Shown: positions 10,474 through 21,206, numbered from the stretch's first letter. The stretch: DNA of 64,000 nt from Dactylorhiza incarnata (GCA_033032865.1 JAWHQI010000719.1:1-64000), one strand, 5' to 3'. The notes: a model not told the origin generated them from the letters alone. Translations and numbers: made by a program.

Positions 10474-11640
10474 TCCAAGGGGACACACCATCCCGAGACC
10501 TATTGCGTTTGCTGAATGCTGGTCGGTCAAATCGACCATCTCTTCGTCAAGCTGGGGGATTGGCGTCCAGACTCTCCTCTGATAACCTCTCCAGCCGGAT
10601 GGGAAGTGCAGTCAGGGGGTAACTCGGCCAACGTGCAAGGGGGGAGCTGATCTCGACCGTCAATGCAGATGCTTGGTCTTAGGAGGACTCTCTCCCGAGG
10701 CGCTATCCCACCACCCGACTTGGGTTTTTACGAGAGTCGAGTCGGAGACCTATCCCCCAATCGGTCACCAGGTTGCGTAAAAGTCTTCATACTATCACTC
10801 AACAATCAAAGGGGATTAACCGCACCAACCCATATGATTGGAATAAACTACAAGAGATATTAGGCTTTGTCGCAAGAGGTCAAATGACACCTTTATACAA
10901 GGGTCCCTCAGTCAGGTGAATCGATCATCGCTTCGACGAGTTAGGAGGTCGGCGTCCAGATTTTCTCCTTATAATCTCCCCAGTCGGATGAGAGATGCGG
11001 TCGGAGGGTAACTCGACCAACGTGCAAGGGGGGAGCTGATCTCGACCGTCAGTGTAGAGGCTTGGTATTAGGAGAACGCACTACCGAGGCACCGTCCCAT
11101 CATCCGTTCTGGGTTTTACGAGAATCAAGTCGGAGGCTCGTTTCCCAACCTGTCGTGGAGATCGGTTTCACCTACTTCAAAAAGCTCTTGCCAGAAGAGA
11201 AAAACAACTCTCGCGGCCCATGTTTCAGGGGGCGAGGAATTTTTATTTAAATGGAATAAACACAAGGAGGGGGAGAATAGATCTTCCCGCTCAGGGATAG
11301 AACCTTTTCAGGTCATTGCCGCTCCAAGTATTCCCAAGCGATTCCCCTTCATGATTCTACAGGCGGTCTCTGCCAGTCTCGAATGCCTCTTGAACGATGA
11401 AAGATCCCTCCTAGTTCAGTTCGAGCTTCTCGATGACAAGTGATCTCCTTGTTGAGCCTTTAGGTACTTCTGAGCAGTTCTTCATCTCATAGAACACACC
11501 ATGAAGGGGACTGACAGTCGGGGAGGTTCCAAAGGAACACACCATCCCCAGGTCTCCATCCCACTTGGGTGTTGAATGCCGACCCAACCTGTTTCACCTT
11601 ATGAGTAAGACCCATCATGGATCATAGCCGACGGAAGGAG
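10474..11640 (-). mobile_element. Element A internal region with a ~380-bp tandem duplication
   Basis: Two related blocks, about 10530-10890 and 10915-11200, share GGCGTCCAGA, GTGCAAGGGGGGAGCTGATC, TCGACCGTCA and a GGGTTTTTACGAGA segment. They are diverged copies of one another. No gag, protease, reverse transcriptase or integrase motif is visible on either strand. Confidence 0.6.
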
Positions 11641-11669
11641 ATCATCGGTGATAAGAAGCTTGCAGAATA

Positions 11670-12262
11670 CCAAGCTTGGAGACGTCATAAGTAAGCATTC
11701 TCATGGAACATAAGTCCTTCATGAAGATCATCGCGAGTAGAAGCTCGCAGAACACCAGCTTTGAGACGTCACGAGTCAGCATCCTCGTGGAATGTAAGCC
11801 ATTGATGAAGATCATCGCGAGTAGGAACTCGCGGAATACCAGCTTGAACACGTCACGAGTCAGCATCCTTGTGGAATATACGCCCTTGATGAAGATCATC
11901 GCGAGTATGAGCTCGTTGAATCCTAGCTTGAAGACATCACGAGTAAACATCCTCGTGGAATATACGCCCTTGATGAAGATCATCGCGAGTATGAGATCGC
12001 TGAATCCTAGCTTGAAGACATCATGAGTAGACATCCTCGTGGAATATACGCCCTTGATGAAGATCATTGCGAGTATGAGCTCGCTGAATCCTAGCTTGAA
12101 GACATCACGAGTAAACATCCTCGTGGAATATACGCCCTTGATGAAGATCATTGCGAGTATGAGCTCGCTGAATCCTAGCTTGAAGACATCACGAGTAAAC
12201 ATCCTCGTGGAATATACGCCCTAGATGAAGATCATCGCGAGTATGAGCTTGCGGAATCCTAG
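11670..12262. repeat. 84-bp tandem repeat, about seven copies
   Basis: Units contain ATGAAGATCATCGCGAGTA, a GCTTGAAGACATCACGAGTA segment and ATCCTCGTGGAATATACGCC. The repeat is 84 bp (28 codons) and so leaves open frames on both strands, which I do not regard as genes. Copies become more divergent toward the edges. Confidence 0.85.
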
Positions 12263-13049
12263 CTTTGAAAACCACCGCGACTAGGAGCTCGCCGAGCATC
12301 AACTTGGAGGCCTCGCGAGTAGTTTGCTGAAGAAGACCATCGCGACTAGGAGCTCGCCGAGCATCAACTTGGAGACCTCGCGAGTAGCTTTATGTGCTTT
12401 CCCTTGGTGGCGAACTCGTCATGAATCATCCTGTTTGTTAGTCAGACAAAAGCACTCACGGGCTTTACCAAAGCACCCGTCAGTATGATCATGTGTGGAA
12501 ATCATTGACATTGAAGAAGGAGGAAACTGAGGGGAGGAGTGTCCCTTTTTACATAAGACCCCCTACGCAGAGGGTAAGGGGTCTTAAATCGGCCTTCAGG
12601 AACCCGCCACTCTTGATCTAGGTACCATGTTCTCACAAACTTGCGAGTAGAGAACTCACCCTCGCGAGTAGAGAAGGAGCTCGCTTATGGCCGAGTATTG
12701 AAGAAGCTCGCTCGCCTGCACGAAGTCGCCTATGCCGAGTAACAAGGAAGCTCGCCTATGGGCGAGTAGGGATGGCGAGTAAGGAAGGATCTCGCCACTA
12801 TACCCAGGAAGCTCGCCTCTCTTCCGAGTAAAGTCGCTGGTCTGAACTCGCCTATGGGCGAGTATGGAACTCGCCTATGAGCGAGTTTGGAGCTCGCCTG
12901 ACGATGTCTTTATCTGGAACTCGCCTTTAGGATGTCGCCATCTGGAACTCGCCTAACTTGTCGAATACTCGCGAGTTGCCGCCTTTGACCTCCATCTCGC
13001 CACTTTAAGCCATGAAGCCTTCTCGCAAAAATTTCTTCCTCCGACTACG
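12263..13049 (-). mobile_element. Element A internal region rich in GCGAGTA words
   Basis: Non-coding sequence with many dispersed copies of CTCGCC, GCGAGTA and their complements, close to the 5' end of element A. No protein domain is seen. It contains two diverged copies of a unit around GACTAGGAGCTCGCCGAGCA near 12280 and 12345. Confidence 0.5.
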
Positions 13050-13071
13050 ATCCACGCTCACCGCACCAAAG
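13050..13071 (-). other. Primer-binding-site-like sequence of element A
   Basis: On the minus strand the 5' LTR end (CAACA) is followed at once by TTTGGTGCGGTGAGCGTGG. The same TGGTGCGGTGAGCGTGGA follows the 5' LTR of element B at about 17283-17304. Position and conservation support a tRNA primer-binding site. I cannot name the tRNA. Confidence 0.6.
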
Positions 13072-13713
13072 TGTTGACGCCAGGAAAATCCTGACCTCAA
13101 AATTCGGACCGATGCAGCCGGAGGCTACTCGCCCAGCAGTCCGACGAGATGACCTGGCTGGCGACTACTGAAGAGCTAGAAGAGCAACACACAGGACCCC
13201 ATGTGCTTGGCAGGGAGGTCTCACCACGTACCCAGAAGCTCAAGAGAGTCTTCCCCTCCGAAACCAAAGTGGCCGAGCTTGGTACAGGGAAGGCACCGAC
13301 TTGGCTGAAAGCAAGGGTGACGGGCTCGAGAGTTCGGGAATCGGGGTCCAAAAGCTCAAGTCCAGGTGCCAATCCAAGTACCCATGGGGTCCTATTTATA
13401 GGATAACCAAAGGGCAGGGGGGGTTTTATAGCCCAGCCCCCAACCAGGCGACTATGGGTTACTCGGCGAGTATCATGCCATAGTCGCCCATCTGGCGAGT
13501 ATTGGGTGCTGCTCGCACACGCCGGGCCAATAATCGCCAGGTCTTCTGTTCCACACTCGCCAACCTGGCGAGTATTGCCTGCATACTCGCCGAGGTCTTC
13601 TCTACTTCTGCCTTGAACTGCCGGGCTCTGTGTTGACCTCTTTGACTTTGACTTCTGCCTACGTGGCCTTGGGGGGGGGGGGGGGTCCACCCTCGGAGAA
13701 TGAGGGTTGTACA
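13072..13713 (-). mobile_element. 5' LTR of non-autonomous LTR element A
   Basis: This 642-bp LTR starts TGTTGACGCC and ends TTGTACA. It is followed by CCAGC (13714-13718), against CCAGT on the left (7071-7075), a 4-of-5 match target duplication lying inside the 97-bp satellite monomer. A TATAAATAGG on the minus strand near 13395 fits minus orientation. Between its LTRs the element (6.6 kb in all) has no recognisable gag or pol, so it is a LARD-like element that depends on others for movement. Confidence 0.85.
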
Positions 13714-16084
13714 CCAGCACCAATACTTATCACCTTGCCAGCCTCTCCAGAGATCGACCTGAAACCCCCCGTCTAGTGAGAGCCCGGGAGCGGAATCGAT
13801 CTGGGGCATTCCAGCACCAATACTTATCACCTTGCCAGCCTCTCCAGAGATCAACCTGAAACCCCCCGTCTAGTGAGGGCCCGGGAGCGGAATCGATCTG
13901 GGGCATTCCAGCACCAATACTTGTCACCTTGCCAGCCTCTCCAGAGATCAACCTAAAACCCCCCGTCTAGTGAGAGCCCGGGAGCGGAATCGATCTGGGG
14001 CATTCCAGCACCAATACTTGTCACCTTGCCAGCCTCTCCAGAGATCAACCTGAAACCCCCCGTCTAGTGAGAGCTCGGGAGCGGAATCGATCTGGGGCAT
14101 TCCAGCACCAATACTTATCACGTTGCCAGCCTCTCCAGAGATCAACCTGAAACTCCCCGTCTAGTGAGAGCCCGGGAGCGGAATCGATCTGGGGCATTCT
14201 AGCACCAATACTTATCACCTTGCCAGCCTCTCTAGAGATCAACCTGAAACCCCCCATCTAGTGAGAGCCCGGGAGCGGAATCGATCTGGGGCATTCCAGC
14301 ACCAATACTTATCACCTTGCCAGCCTCTCCAGAGATCAACCTGAAACCCCCCATCTAGTGAGAGCCCGGGAGCGGAATCGATCTGGGGCATTCCAGCACC
14401 AATACTTATCACATTGCCAGCCTCTCCAGAGATCAACCTGAAACCCCCCGTCTAGTGAGAGCCCAGGAGCGGAATTGATCTGGGGCATTCCAGCACCAAT
14501 ACTTATCACCTTGCCAGCCTCTCCAGAGATCAACCTGAAACCCCCCGTCTAGTGAGAGCCCGGGAGCGGAATCGATCTGGGCATTCCAGCACCAATACTT
14601 ATCACCTTGCCAGCCTCTCCAGTGATCAACCTGAAACCCCCCGTCTAGTGAGAGCCCGGGAGCGGAATCGATCTGGGGCATTCCAGCATCAATACTTATC
14701 ACCTTGCCAGCCTCTCCAGAGATCAACCTGAAACCCCCCGTCTAGTGAGAGCCCGGGAGCGGAATCGATCTGGGGCATTCCAGCACCAATACTTATTACC
14801 TTGCTAGCCTCTCCAGAGATCAACCTGAAACCCCCCGTCTAGTGAGAGCCCGGGAGCGGAATCGATCTGGGGCATTCCAACACCAATACTTATCACCTTG
14901 CCAGCCTCTCCAGAGATCAACCTGAAACCCCCCCGTCTAGTGAGAGCCCGGGAGCGGAATCGATCTGGGGCATTCCAGCACCAATACTTGTCACCTTGCC
15001 AGCCTCTCCAGAGATCAACCTGAAACCCCCCGTCTAGTGAGAGCCCGGGAGCGGAATCGATCTGGGGCATTCCAGCACCAATACTTGTCACCTTGCCAGC
15101 CTCTCCAGAGATCAACCTGAAACCCCCCGTCTAGTGAGAGCCCGGGAGCGGAATCGATCTGGGGCATTCCAGCACCAATACTTGTCACCTTGCCAGCCTC
15201 TCCAGAGATCAACCTGAAACCCCCCGTCTAGTGAGAGCCCGGGAGCGGAATCGATCTGGGGCATTCCAGCACCAATACTTATCACCTTGCCAGCCTCTCC
15301 AGAGATCAACCTGAAACCCCCCCCCCCCCCCCCCCCCCCCCGTCTAGTGAGAGCCCGGGAGCGGAATCGATCTGGGCATTCCAGCACCAATACTTGTCAC
15401 CTTTCCAGCCTCTCCAGAGATCAACCTGAAACCCCCCGTCTAGTGAGAGCCCGGGAGCGGAATCGATCTGGGGCATTCCAGCACCAATACTTATCACCTT
15501 GCCAGCCTCTCCAGAGATCAACCTGAAATCCCCCATCTATTGAGAGACCGGGAGCGGAATCGATCTGGGGCATTCCAGCACCAATACTTATCACCTTGCC
15601 AGCCTCTCCAGAGATCAACCTGAAACCCCCCGTCTAGTGAGAGCCCAGGAGCGAAATCGATCTGGGGCATTCCAGCACCAATACTTATCACCTTGCCAGC
15701 CTCTCCAGAGATCAACCTGAAACCCCCCGTCTAGTGAGAGCCCGGGAGCGGAATCGATCTAGGGCATTCCAGCACCAATACTTGTCACCTTGCCAGCCTC
15801 TCTAGATATCAACCTGAAACCCCCCGTCTAGTGAGATCCCGGGAGCGGAATCGATCTGGGGCATTCCAGCACCAATACTTGTCACCTTGCCAGCCTCTCT
15901 AGAGATCAACCTGAAACCCCCCGTCTAGTGAGAGCCCGGGAGCGGAATCGATCTGGGGCATTCCAGCACCAATACTTATCACCTTGCCAGCCTCTCCAGA
16001 GATCAACCTGAAACCCCCCGTCTAGTGAGAGCCCGGGAGCGGAATCGATCTGGGGCATTCCAGCACCAATACTTGTCACCTTGC
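13714..16084. repeat. 97-bp satellite array, about 24 monomers
   Basis: Head-to-tail 97-bp monomers with very little divergence. One monomer near 15317-15341 carries a run of 25 C where the others have 6. The array lies between the gag region and the 3' end of element B, interrupted only by element A. The left remnant is 6946-7075. Many short open frames occur in it on the minus strand; none is credible. Confidence 0.95.
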
Positions 16085-16256
16085 TAATCATAATATTGTA
16101 CATAAGAAAAAGGAACTAAGTATGAAATCAAACCATCGCACTACGTGGATTTACTGGTACAAGCGTTTTTGGTCGCCACCACTTAGCTCGGGATATCCTT
16201 TCTTCGTCTCTGACGTCCTAAATCCTGTCCTCCTCGATCCTCTTTGGTTAGTGTCG
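16085..16256 (-). mobile_element. Element B internal sequence between gag and satellite
   Basis: Short non-repetitive piece downstream (minus strand) of the gag remnant. It abuts the satellite abruptly at a TTGCTAATCATAATATTGTA boundary. No pol sequence is present. Confidence 0.4.
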
Positions 16257-17256
16257 TTATTGCATCGAACCCATTGCCTCTCTTATTTCCAAAAACTCGG
16301 GGCAGGTGGATGTCGCGTGACCTTCCTCCTGGTGGAAGTCACAGTAGGATAACTCCACCCTACCCCCTCCTCTTCCTCTTCTTTCTGCTTTCCTGGCTCT
16401 CCTCCTTCTTCCCCTGCCAATCGCCATAGTTTGCGGAGGCGGTGGAGGGGGTGCCCTTGGTCCCTGCCTCCACCTTGGGAAGTTGGATCTTTTCCTTTTG
16501 AAGTTCCCCCCTCCTTGCTCTCGCGGAGTCGACTTGCTGGCCTCTGCGCTCGTCGGGCTATTGGGTAGCCGCCACTCGGGGTGGCTTCGCCCACCAACAT
16601 TCATTCGACTCCTTCTGGGGCGGGGCGAGTGGGGGCCGGTTGCCTCCCCGCTCGCCCCCCTTTGGGGCTGGGCTAGAAGGGGAGGGGCAAGCTAAGAGGG
16701 CGCCTCCCCCCTGTGCTCGCCCCCTTGCAGGGGCGGGGCGAGCTGGGAGGGCGCCTCCCTCCTGAGCTCGCTCCCTTGCAGGGGCGGGGCGAGCTGGGAG
16801 GGCGCCTCCCTCCTGAGCTTGCCCCCTTGCAGGGGCGGGGCGAGCTGGGAGGGCGCCTCCCTCCTGAGCTCGCCCCCTTGCAGGGGCGGGGCGAGCTGGG
16901 AGGACGCCTCCCTCCTGAGCTCGCCTCCTTGCAGGGGCGGGGCGAGCTGGGAGGGCGCTTCCCTCCTGAGCACGCCCCCTTGGGGACGGTCGAGTGGGGG
17001 TATGGCACCTCCCCACCTCCCCCCCCACTGGTACCTCTTTCTTGGACTGCTGGCCGAGAGTTCCCTCCTCCACCTGCTGGGGCGGGATCTCTGGACCATC
17101 TCCTCTTCTGCCTCCGACTATCATGGCGAAAGCAACCTGGAAGGTATATAAGACCTCTTGCTTGAAATTTTCGAACATCTCCAACGTCACCCCAGCCACC
17201 GGGGGCTGCAAGTGACTTGGGTCGAATCTTCCTCCACCTCCGTCCATGGAGCTCAT
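16257..17256 (-). pseudogene. Broken gag of LTR element B
   Basis: The minus strand encodes a Ty3/gypsy-like gag in two frames. A 232-codon part (17256-16558) opens with MSSMDGGGG and contains a helical MFENFKQEVLYTFQ stretch. It is followed by a 17-residue tandem repeat (core GRAQEGGALPARPAPA, about six copies, 16690-16985). A second part (16604-16257) in another frame has an RGRRRRARKAERRG basic stretch and the knuckle-like CDFHQEEGHATSTC, a C-x2-H-x4-H-x4-C pattern common near the end of plant gypsy gag proteins. The frame change near 16560-16600 breaks it. No protease or polymerase follows. It begins about 50 bp inside the 5' LTR, as expected for a gag start. Confidence 0.7.
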
Positions 17257-17282
17257 CTTGAGAGTTTCTTGAGTTAGTCACA

Positions 17283-17304
17283 CTCCACGCTCACCGCACC
17301 ATAA
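17283..17304 (-). other. Primer-binding-site-like sequence of element B
   Basis: On the minus strand TGGTGCGGTGAGCGTGGAGT follows the 5' LTR end within 3 bases. It matches the same position in element A. This links the two elements as members of one family and sets their direction. Confidence 0.6.
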
Positions 17305-18100
17305 TGTTGAAACCGATTTCTCGGTCTCTGTGGAGTTCGGGGCCCCCAACAAGTTGAGGGGTGGCCAACTCTTACTCCCCCCAAGGGAGAGCTATAGGTT
17401 GAAGGTGTTGGAACTATGAACTGGACCAAGGGCTCGGCGAGGAGGTCCCACCACATACCCGGAAGATCGTTGAGCGCTTCCCCCTCCCAAGCCAATGCCG
17501 GGCTTGGGCACCACTGGAGGCTCTCCTCACCCCACTAGAGAGATTTGGGGAGGGAGAGGGAGAACTAGCCTAGAACAAGCTTGCCTCCAAATGGTGCCCC
17601 CTTGGTCATATTTATAGGATTTTGGAAATGGTCAACCAATAGCCAAAATCTGGCATGCGAGATTACCAAAATACCCCCAGATTGGGTCTGCGATCAGCTA
17701 AATCCCGCTGTTCCGAGGCGCTAAATGCAGACCGGAATACCCTCCCGGGACTGGGCGAGAGGGGGCCGACCTCCTCCTTTCTCCGCCTTCCACTGGGCGA
17801 GCGGGGGGGGCGAGCCGCCCCTCCCCTCTCCGCCTTCTGCTGGGCGAGAGGGGGGCGAGCCGCCCCTCCCCTCTCTGCCTTCCGCTGGGCGAGAGGGGGG
17901 GAGGGGGGGGAGAGCCGCCCCTCCCCTCTCCGCCTTCTGCTGGGCGAGAGGGGGGGTGCGAGCCGCCCCTCCCCTCTCCGCTGCTACTGGGCGAGAGGGG
18001 GGCGAGCCGCCCCTCCCCTCTCCGCCTTCCGCTGGGCGAGAGGGGGGGGCGAGCCGCCCCTCCCCTCTCCGCCCTCTCTGCTGGGCGAGGGGGGGGGGGG

Positions 18101-18132
<32 letters not shown>

Positions 18133-18170
18133 GCGAGCCGCCCCTCCCCTCTCCGCCTGTTGCTGGGCGA

Positions 18171-18205
<35 letters not shown>

Positions 18206-18472
18206 CGAGCCGCCCCTCTCCTCTCCGCCTTCCGCTGGGCGAGAGGGGGGGCGAGCCGCCCCTCCCCTCTCCGCCCTCTCTGCTGGGCGGGGGGGGGGGG
18301 GGGGGGGGGGGGGGGCGAGCCGCCCCTCCCCTCTTCGCCCTCTCTGCTGGGCGAGGGGGGGGGGGGGGGGGGGGGGGGCGAGCCGCCCCTCCCCTCTCCG
18401 CCTTCCGATGGGCGAGAGGGGGGGGGGGGGGGGGGCGAGCCGCCCCTCCCCTCTCCACCTTCCGTTGGGCGA

Positions 18473-18505
<33 letters not shown>

Positions 18506-18843
18506 CGGGGGGCGAGCCGCCCCTCCCCTCTCTGCCTTTCGCTGGGCGAGAGGGGGGGCGAGCCGCCCTCCCCTCTCCGCCTTCTGCTGGGCGAGAGGGG
18601 GGCGAGCCGCCCCTCCCCTCTCCGCCTTCTGCTGGGCGAGAGGGGGGGGGGGGGGGGGCGAGCCGCCCCTCCCCTCTCTGCCTTCCGCTGGGCGAGAGGG
18701 GGCGAGCCGCCCCTCCCCTCTCCTCCTTCTGCTGGGCGAGAGGGGGGCGAGCCGCCCCACCCCTCTCCGGGATCATACCGAGAAATGGTGTTCCGAATTA
18801 CTTCTTGTCTCGAGAACCTACTCGACGAATACAGGGTTGTACA
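17305..18843 (-). mobile_element. 5' LTR of element B, with G-tract minisatellite in U3
   Basis: The LTR begins TGTTGAAACC and ends GGGTTGTACA (1539 bp). A TATAAATATG on the minus strand near 17613 marks the promoter. Upstream of it, about 17750-18770, lie roughly nineteen copies of the unit CGAGCCGCCCCTCCCCTCTC-CGCCTTC(C/T)GCTGGGCGAGA, with spacer G-runs from a few to more than 30 bases. The long proline-, glycine- and arginine-rich open frames here are products of the repeat. The LTR is inserted at the 3' end of an RTE LINE remnant. Confidence 0.75.
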
Positions 18844-19375
18844 ATATGGATCATTTGTTGTCATTGCGCTCTATCTTTAGTCACTAATGCCTAAGCACAT
18901 CATATATTTCCTTATAGTTTCATTCCATGTCTTTTTTGGTCTACCCCTCCCCCGTTTAACATGTCTACTGACTAAATTCTCACAACGCCTAACAGGTGCC
19001 TCTAATGGTCTCCTATGTATATGTTCAAACCATCTTAAACGAGCTTCTCGCATCTTCTCTACAATTGGCGTCACTACTGTCTTATCCCTGATACATTCAT
19101 TCCTAATTTTATCCAGTCTCGTGTGACCACACATCCACCTAAGCATTCTCATCTCCGCAACTCCCATTTTTTGCTCATGTACGTCATTCACTGCCCAACA
19201 CTCAGAACCATAGAGCATTGTTGGCCCAATTGCAGTGCGATGAAACTTGCCTTTAAGTTTTAATGGTACTTTAAAATCACATAAGATCTCAGATGCGCCT
19301 CTCCACTTCAACCAACCTGCTTGGATTAATCTATGTATCACATCTTGATCTACACCTCTATCTTTTTGAATTATC
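18844..19375 (-). mobile_element. RTE-type LINE fragment (3' end of reverse transcriptase ORF)
   Basis: The minus-strand frame at 19341-18877 (154 codons) is the C-terminal end of an RTE-clade LINE ORF. Diagnostic pieces are KGKFHRTAIGPTMLYGSECW, MRMLRWMCGHTR, IRNECIRDK and the RRPLEAPVRRCE to RGRGRPKKTW segment. Only this 3' part is present, as is usual for 5'-truncated LINEs. Element B cut into it at 18843. Confidence 0.85.
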
Positions 19376-19424
19376 GATCACAGATATTTAATTAAAGCAC
19401 ACAACACCAAGAAATTAAAACTAG

Positions 19425-19531
19425 TTTTGAACATAAATGTGAATAAAATTCCTTACGTTAGGTTGAGCGTTCACGAACGACGATTCATAACCACCACATT
19501 CATAATCACGGTCGCCGTGCCAAATCGACGC
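19425..19531. mobile_element. Tourist-like MITE (family 1), 3' fragment
   Basis: It matches the right half of the family: GAACATAAATGTGAATAAAA, GTTCACGAACGACG and a GCCGTGCCAAATCGACGC end followed by TAA. The left half is absent. Confidence 0.55.
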
Positions 19532-19621
19532 TAAGAGAATACACATAGTTATAACTTATAAGAGAATGTGAAGACTCAAAGTAGCGCCAATGATTGTTTT
19601 AATTTGCTTAGTTTAGATTAA

Positions 19622-20048
19622 GGCGATTGTTATCCGCACTACAGTTTTGACTATCCGCACTCTTTTTGTATGAGTTATTACGCGTCTTTTTGAAATATGT
19701 CTTGTACATGCATTTTTAGGAAAAGGGTTCAACACAAAAGTTGTAGATCTCGTCGAGATCTACAACTTTCGTGTTGATCACTTTTCCTAAAAATGCATGT
19801 ACAAGGCGTATTTCCAAGAAATCGTTATAGTTACGCACATATTTCAATCAGGGCGGCAATACATCTTTTGCGTGCATTTTTAGGAAAAATGTTCAGCACG
19901 AAAGTTGTAGATATGAATGAGATCTACAACTTTCTTGTTGATCACTTTTTCAAAAAATGTATGTATAAGACGTATTTCCAAAAGACACGTAATAACTCAT
20001 ACAAAAAGAGTGCGGATAGCCAAAACTGAAGTGTGGATAACAATCACC
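19622..20048. mobile_element. Mutator-like foldback element, copy 1 (427 bp)
   Basis: The ends are GGCGATTGTTATCCGCACTA and its complement near 20030-20048. Almost the whole element folds on itself. It includes two inner palindromes around AAAGTTGTAGATCTCGTCGA and its complement, separated by a CAATCAGGGCGGCAATA segment. Flanks TAGATTAA and TAGATTTAA approximate an 8-9 bp target duplication. A second copy lies at 37622-38030. No coding capacity. Confidence 0.75.
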
Positions 20049-20129
20049 TAGATTTAAGACTTCAAACAGCACTAATTAAGCATTATTAAATGGAAAAATA
20101 AATATTCTGAAAATTGACCCTAAATAATT

Positions 20130-20668
20130 ATAGATGAATTGGTCTTGCCTCGAAAGTCGCTCAAAAATCTCTCGAATATTGAGCCGAATCGGAATCGGTT
20201 ACAATTGATTCGACTCAATTTGAGTCGATTCAATTTGACTTGAATCTGATTTCGAGTCGAATTCGAGTCAGCCCTGAATCGCTCGAAATATGATTTGAAT
20301 CAACTCGAATTAATTTAAAATATCATGTATTTATTAATATGTTATTATTTTAAAATTAAAAATGCTAAATTTTAAATCTAAATAAAAATATTGAAGGCGT
20401 TAAGTGTTTCAATTGCTAAATTTAGATGTTTTCCAATTTAATTTCGAGCTAATTACGAATAAAGAGAAAAATTGCTCAATTTCGAGCCAGCTTGATTCGA
20501 TTTTGAATCAGCTCAATTCGATTTCGAGCCAGCTCGAATCGATTTCGAGCCAGCTCGGAATCGAGCCATTTCGAATCGAGTCGAGTCGACTCGAAATCTA
20601 TTTCGAAAAATTTCGATTTCGAGCCGAGCCAAAATCGCTCGAACTCGACTCGATATCAGCCCTACCCT
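20130..20668. repeat. Repeat rich in GAATCGAGTCGA words
   Basis: Dense short repeats of TTCGAGCC, AATCGA and GAGTCGA fill both ends around an AT-rich middle. Both halves end in a CAGCCCT or TCAGCCCTA boundary. This resembles the subterminal repeats of a non-autonomous DNA element, possibly hAT-like, but no target duplication could be fixed. Confidence 0.4.
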
Positions 20669-20841
20669 AAAATAGTAAAATTCATTTCCCCAAAAGAAAT
20701 AGAGAAAAAGCTTCGCGTGCCCTTCCCCCCGCATGGGCCGCATCCCCCATGCCTGACACGAGCGGCCCATGATATGCTCCAGAAAGCCTAAAATGGTAAT
20801 AAAAGGCTGGAAAAGAAAAGTAATTCAGCGATTCCACTTGC

Positions 20842-21177
20842 CTGCAGCAATCGCCGGAGCGGCCGTACGCCGCCTTTTGCGGCGTGGGCGCCGAGCCAAG
20901 GCGTGCGTCGCCAAGCCACATGGCCGTCGCTACCGGCGGCTACCTGGAATCCGGCGAGCTTCAGGTCGAAGAGCCATCTGTCCGGCAACATCTGCCACAG
21001 TACGAAGGAGCCTTCTTGGCCGGCGGAAGAGGCGCCGTCACTCGGATCAAGCTTTCCGGCCATGGCAACGCGTCCGGCTGCGTACATGGTCTTGACCATC
21101 GCCGCCTTGCTCTCCATCTTGCCGCAGCCGGAGGTTGCCCGAAACTGTTGAATTATGTATTCTGCCGTCGAGGACAC
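20842..21177 (-). CDS. DUF620-family protein, exon 2
   Basis: The exon encodes 112 residues in phase 0, from VSSTAEYIIQQF to RPLRRLLQ. It carries the family core: TMYAAGRVAMA, GSFVLWQMLPDRW, a AAGSDGHVAWRRTPWLGAHA motif and KGGVRPLRRLLQ. The acceptor is a T-rich tract ending TTTTGCAG (AG 21179-21178). The donor is CTGCAG/GCAAGT, a GC-type donor (GC at 20841-20840). The exon is GC-rich against its AT-rich introns. It connects to exon 1 over a 3.8-kb intron and to exon 3 over an 18.8-kb intron. No frameshift is seen. Confidence 0.85.
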
Positions 21178-21206
21178 CTGCAAAATGGGAAAATCCATTT
21201 ATTCAC

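Larger units (their letters stand above)
2056..20841 (-). other. Giant intron 2 of the DUF620 gene (18.8 kb, GC-AG)
   Basis: On the minus strand exon 2 ends CTGCAG followed by GCAAGT, the consensus of a minor GC-type donor. The intron ends TTGTGCAG before GLDS. Both sides are phase 0 and on the same strand, and the joined protein matches the family across the junction. The intron is filled by two Tourist-like MITE pieces, non-autonomous LTR elements A and B, a solo LTR, an RTE LINE fragment, a Mutator-like foldback and satellite arrays. Only short parts (about 2056-2422, 2620-3230 and 20670-20841) look like unique intron sequence. Most LTR sequence here runs in the same direction as the gene. 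Confidence 0.75.

Noticed and set aside
7579..10515. 978-codon plus-strand open frame, arginine/serine-rich
   Set aside because: It is the read-through of a 45-bp tandem repeat within a retroelement; the period is a multiple of three, so an open frame is expected without selection.
11642..12224. 186-codon minus frame and matching plus frames
   Set aside because: Products of the 84-bp (28-codon) repeat, with no known domain.
13714..16084. CRISPR-like regular repeats
   Set aside because: The 97-bp units are contiguous with no unique spacers, and the DNA is from a plant nuclear genome.
13730..16103. Series of 65-100 codon minus-strand frames at 97-bp spacing
   Set aside because: Each is one or two satellite monomers; 97 is not a multiple of three, so the frames break at each unit.
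17655..18894. Frames of 350-410 codons, proline- or glycine-rich
   Set aside because: Same minisatellite in the partner LTR; no domain and no codon bias.
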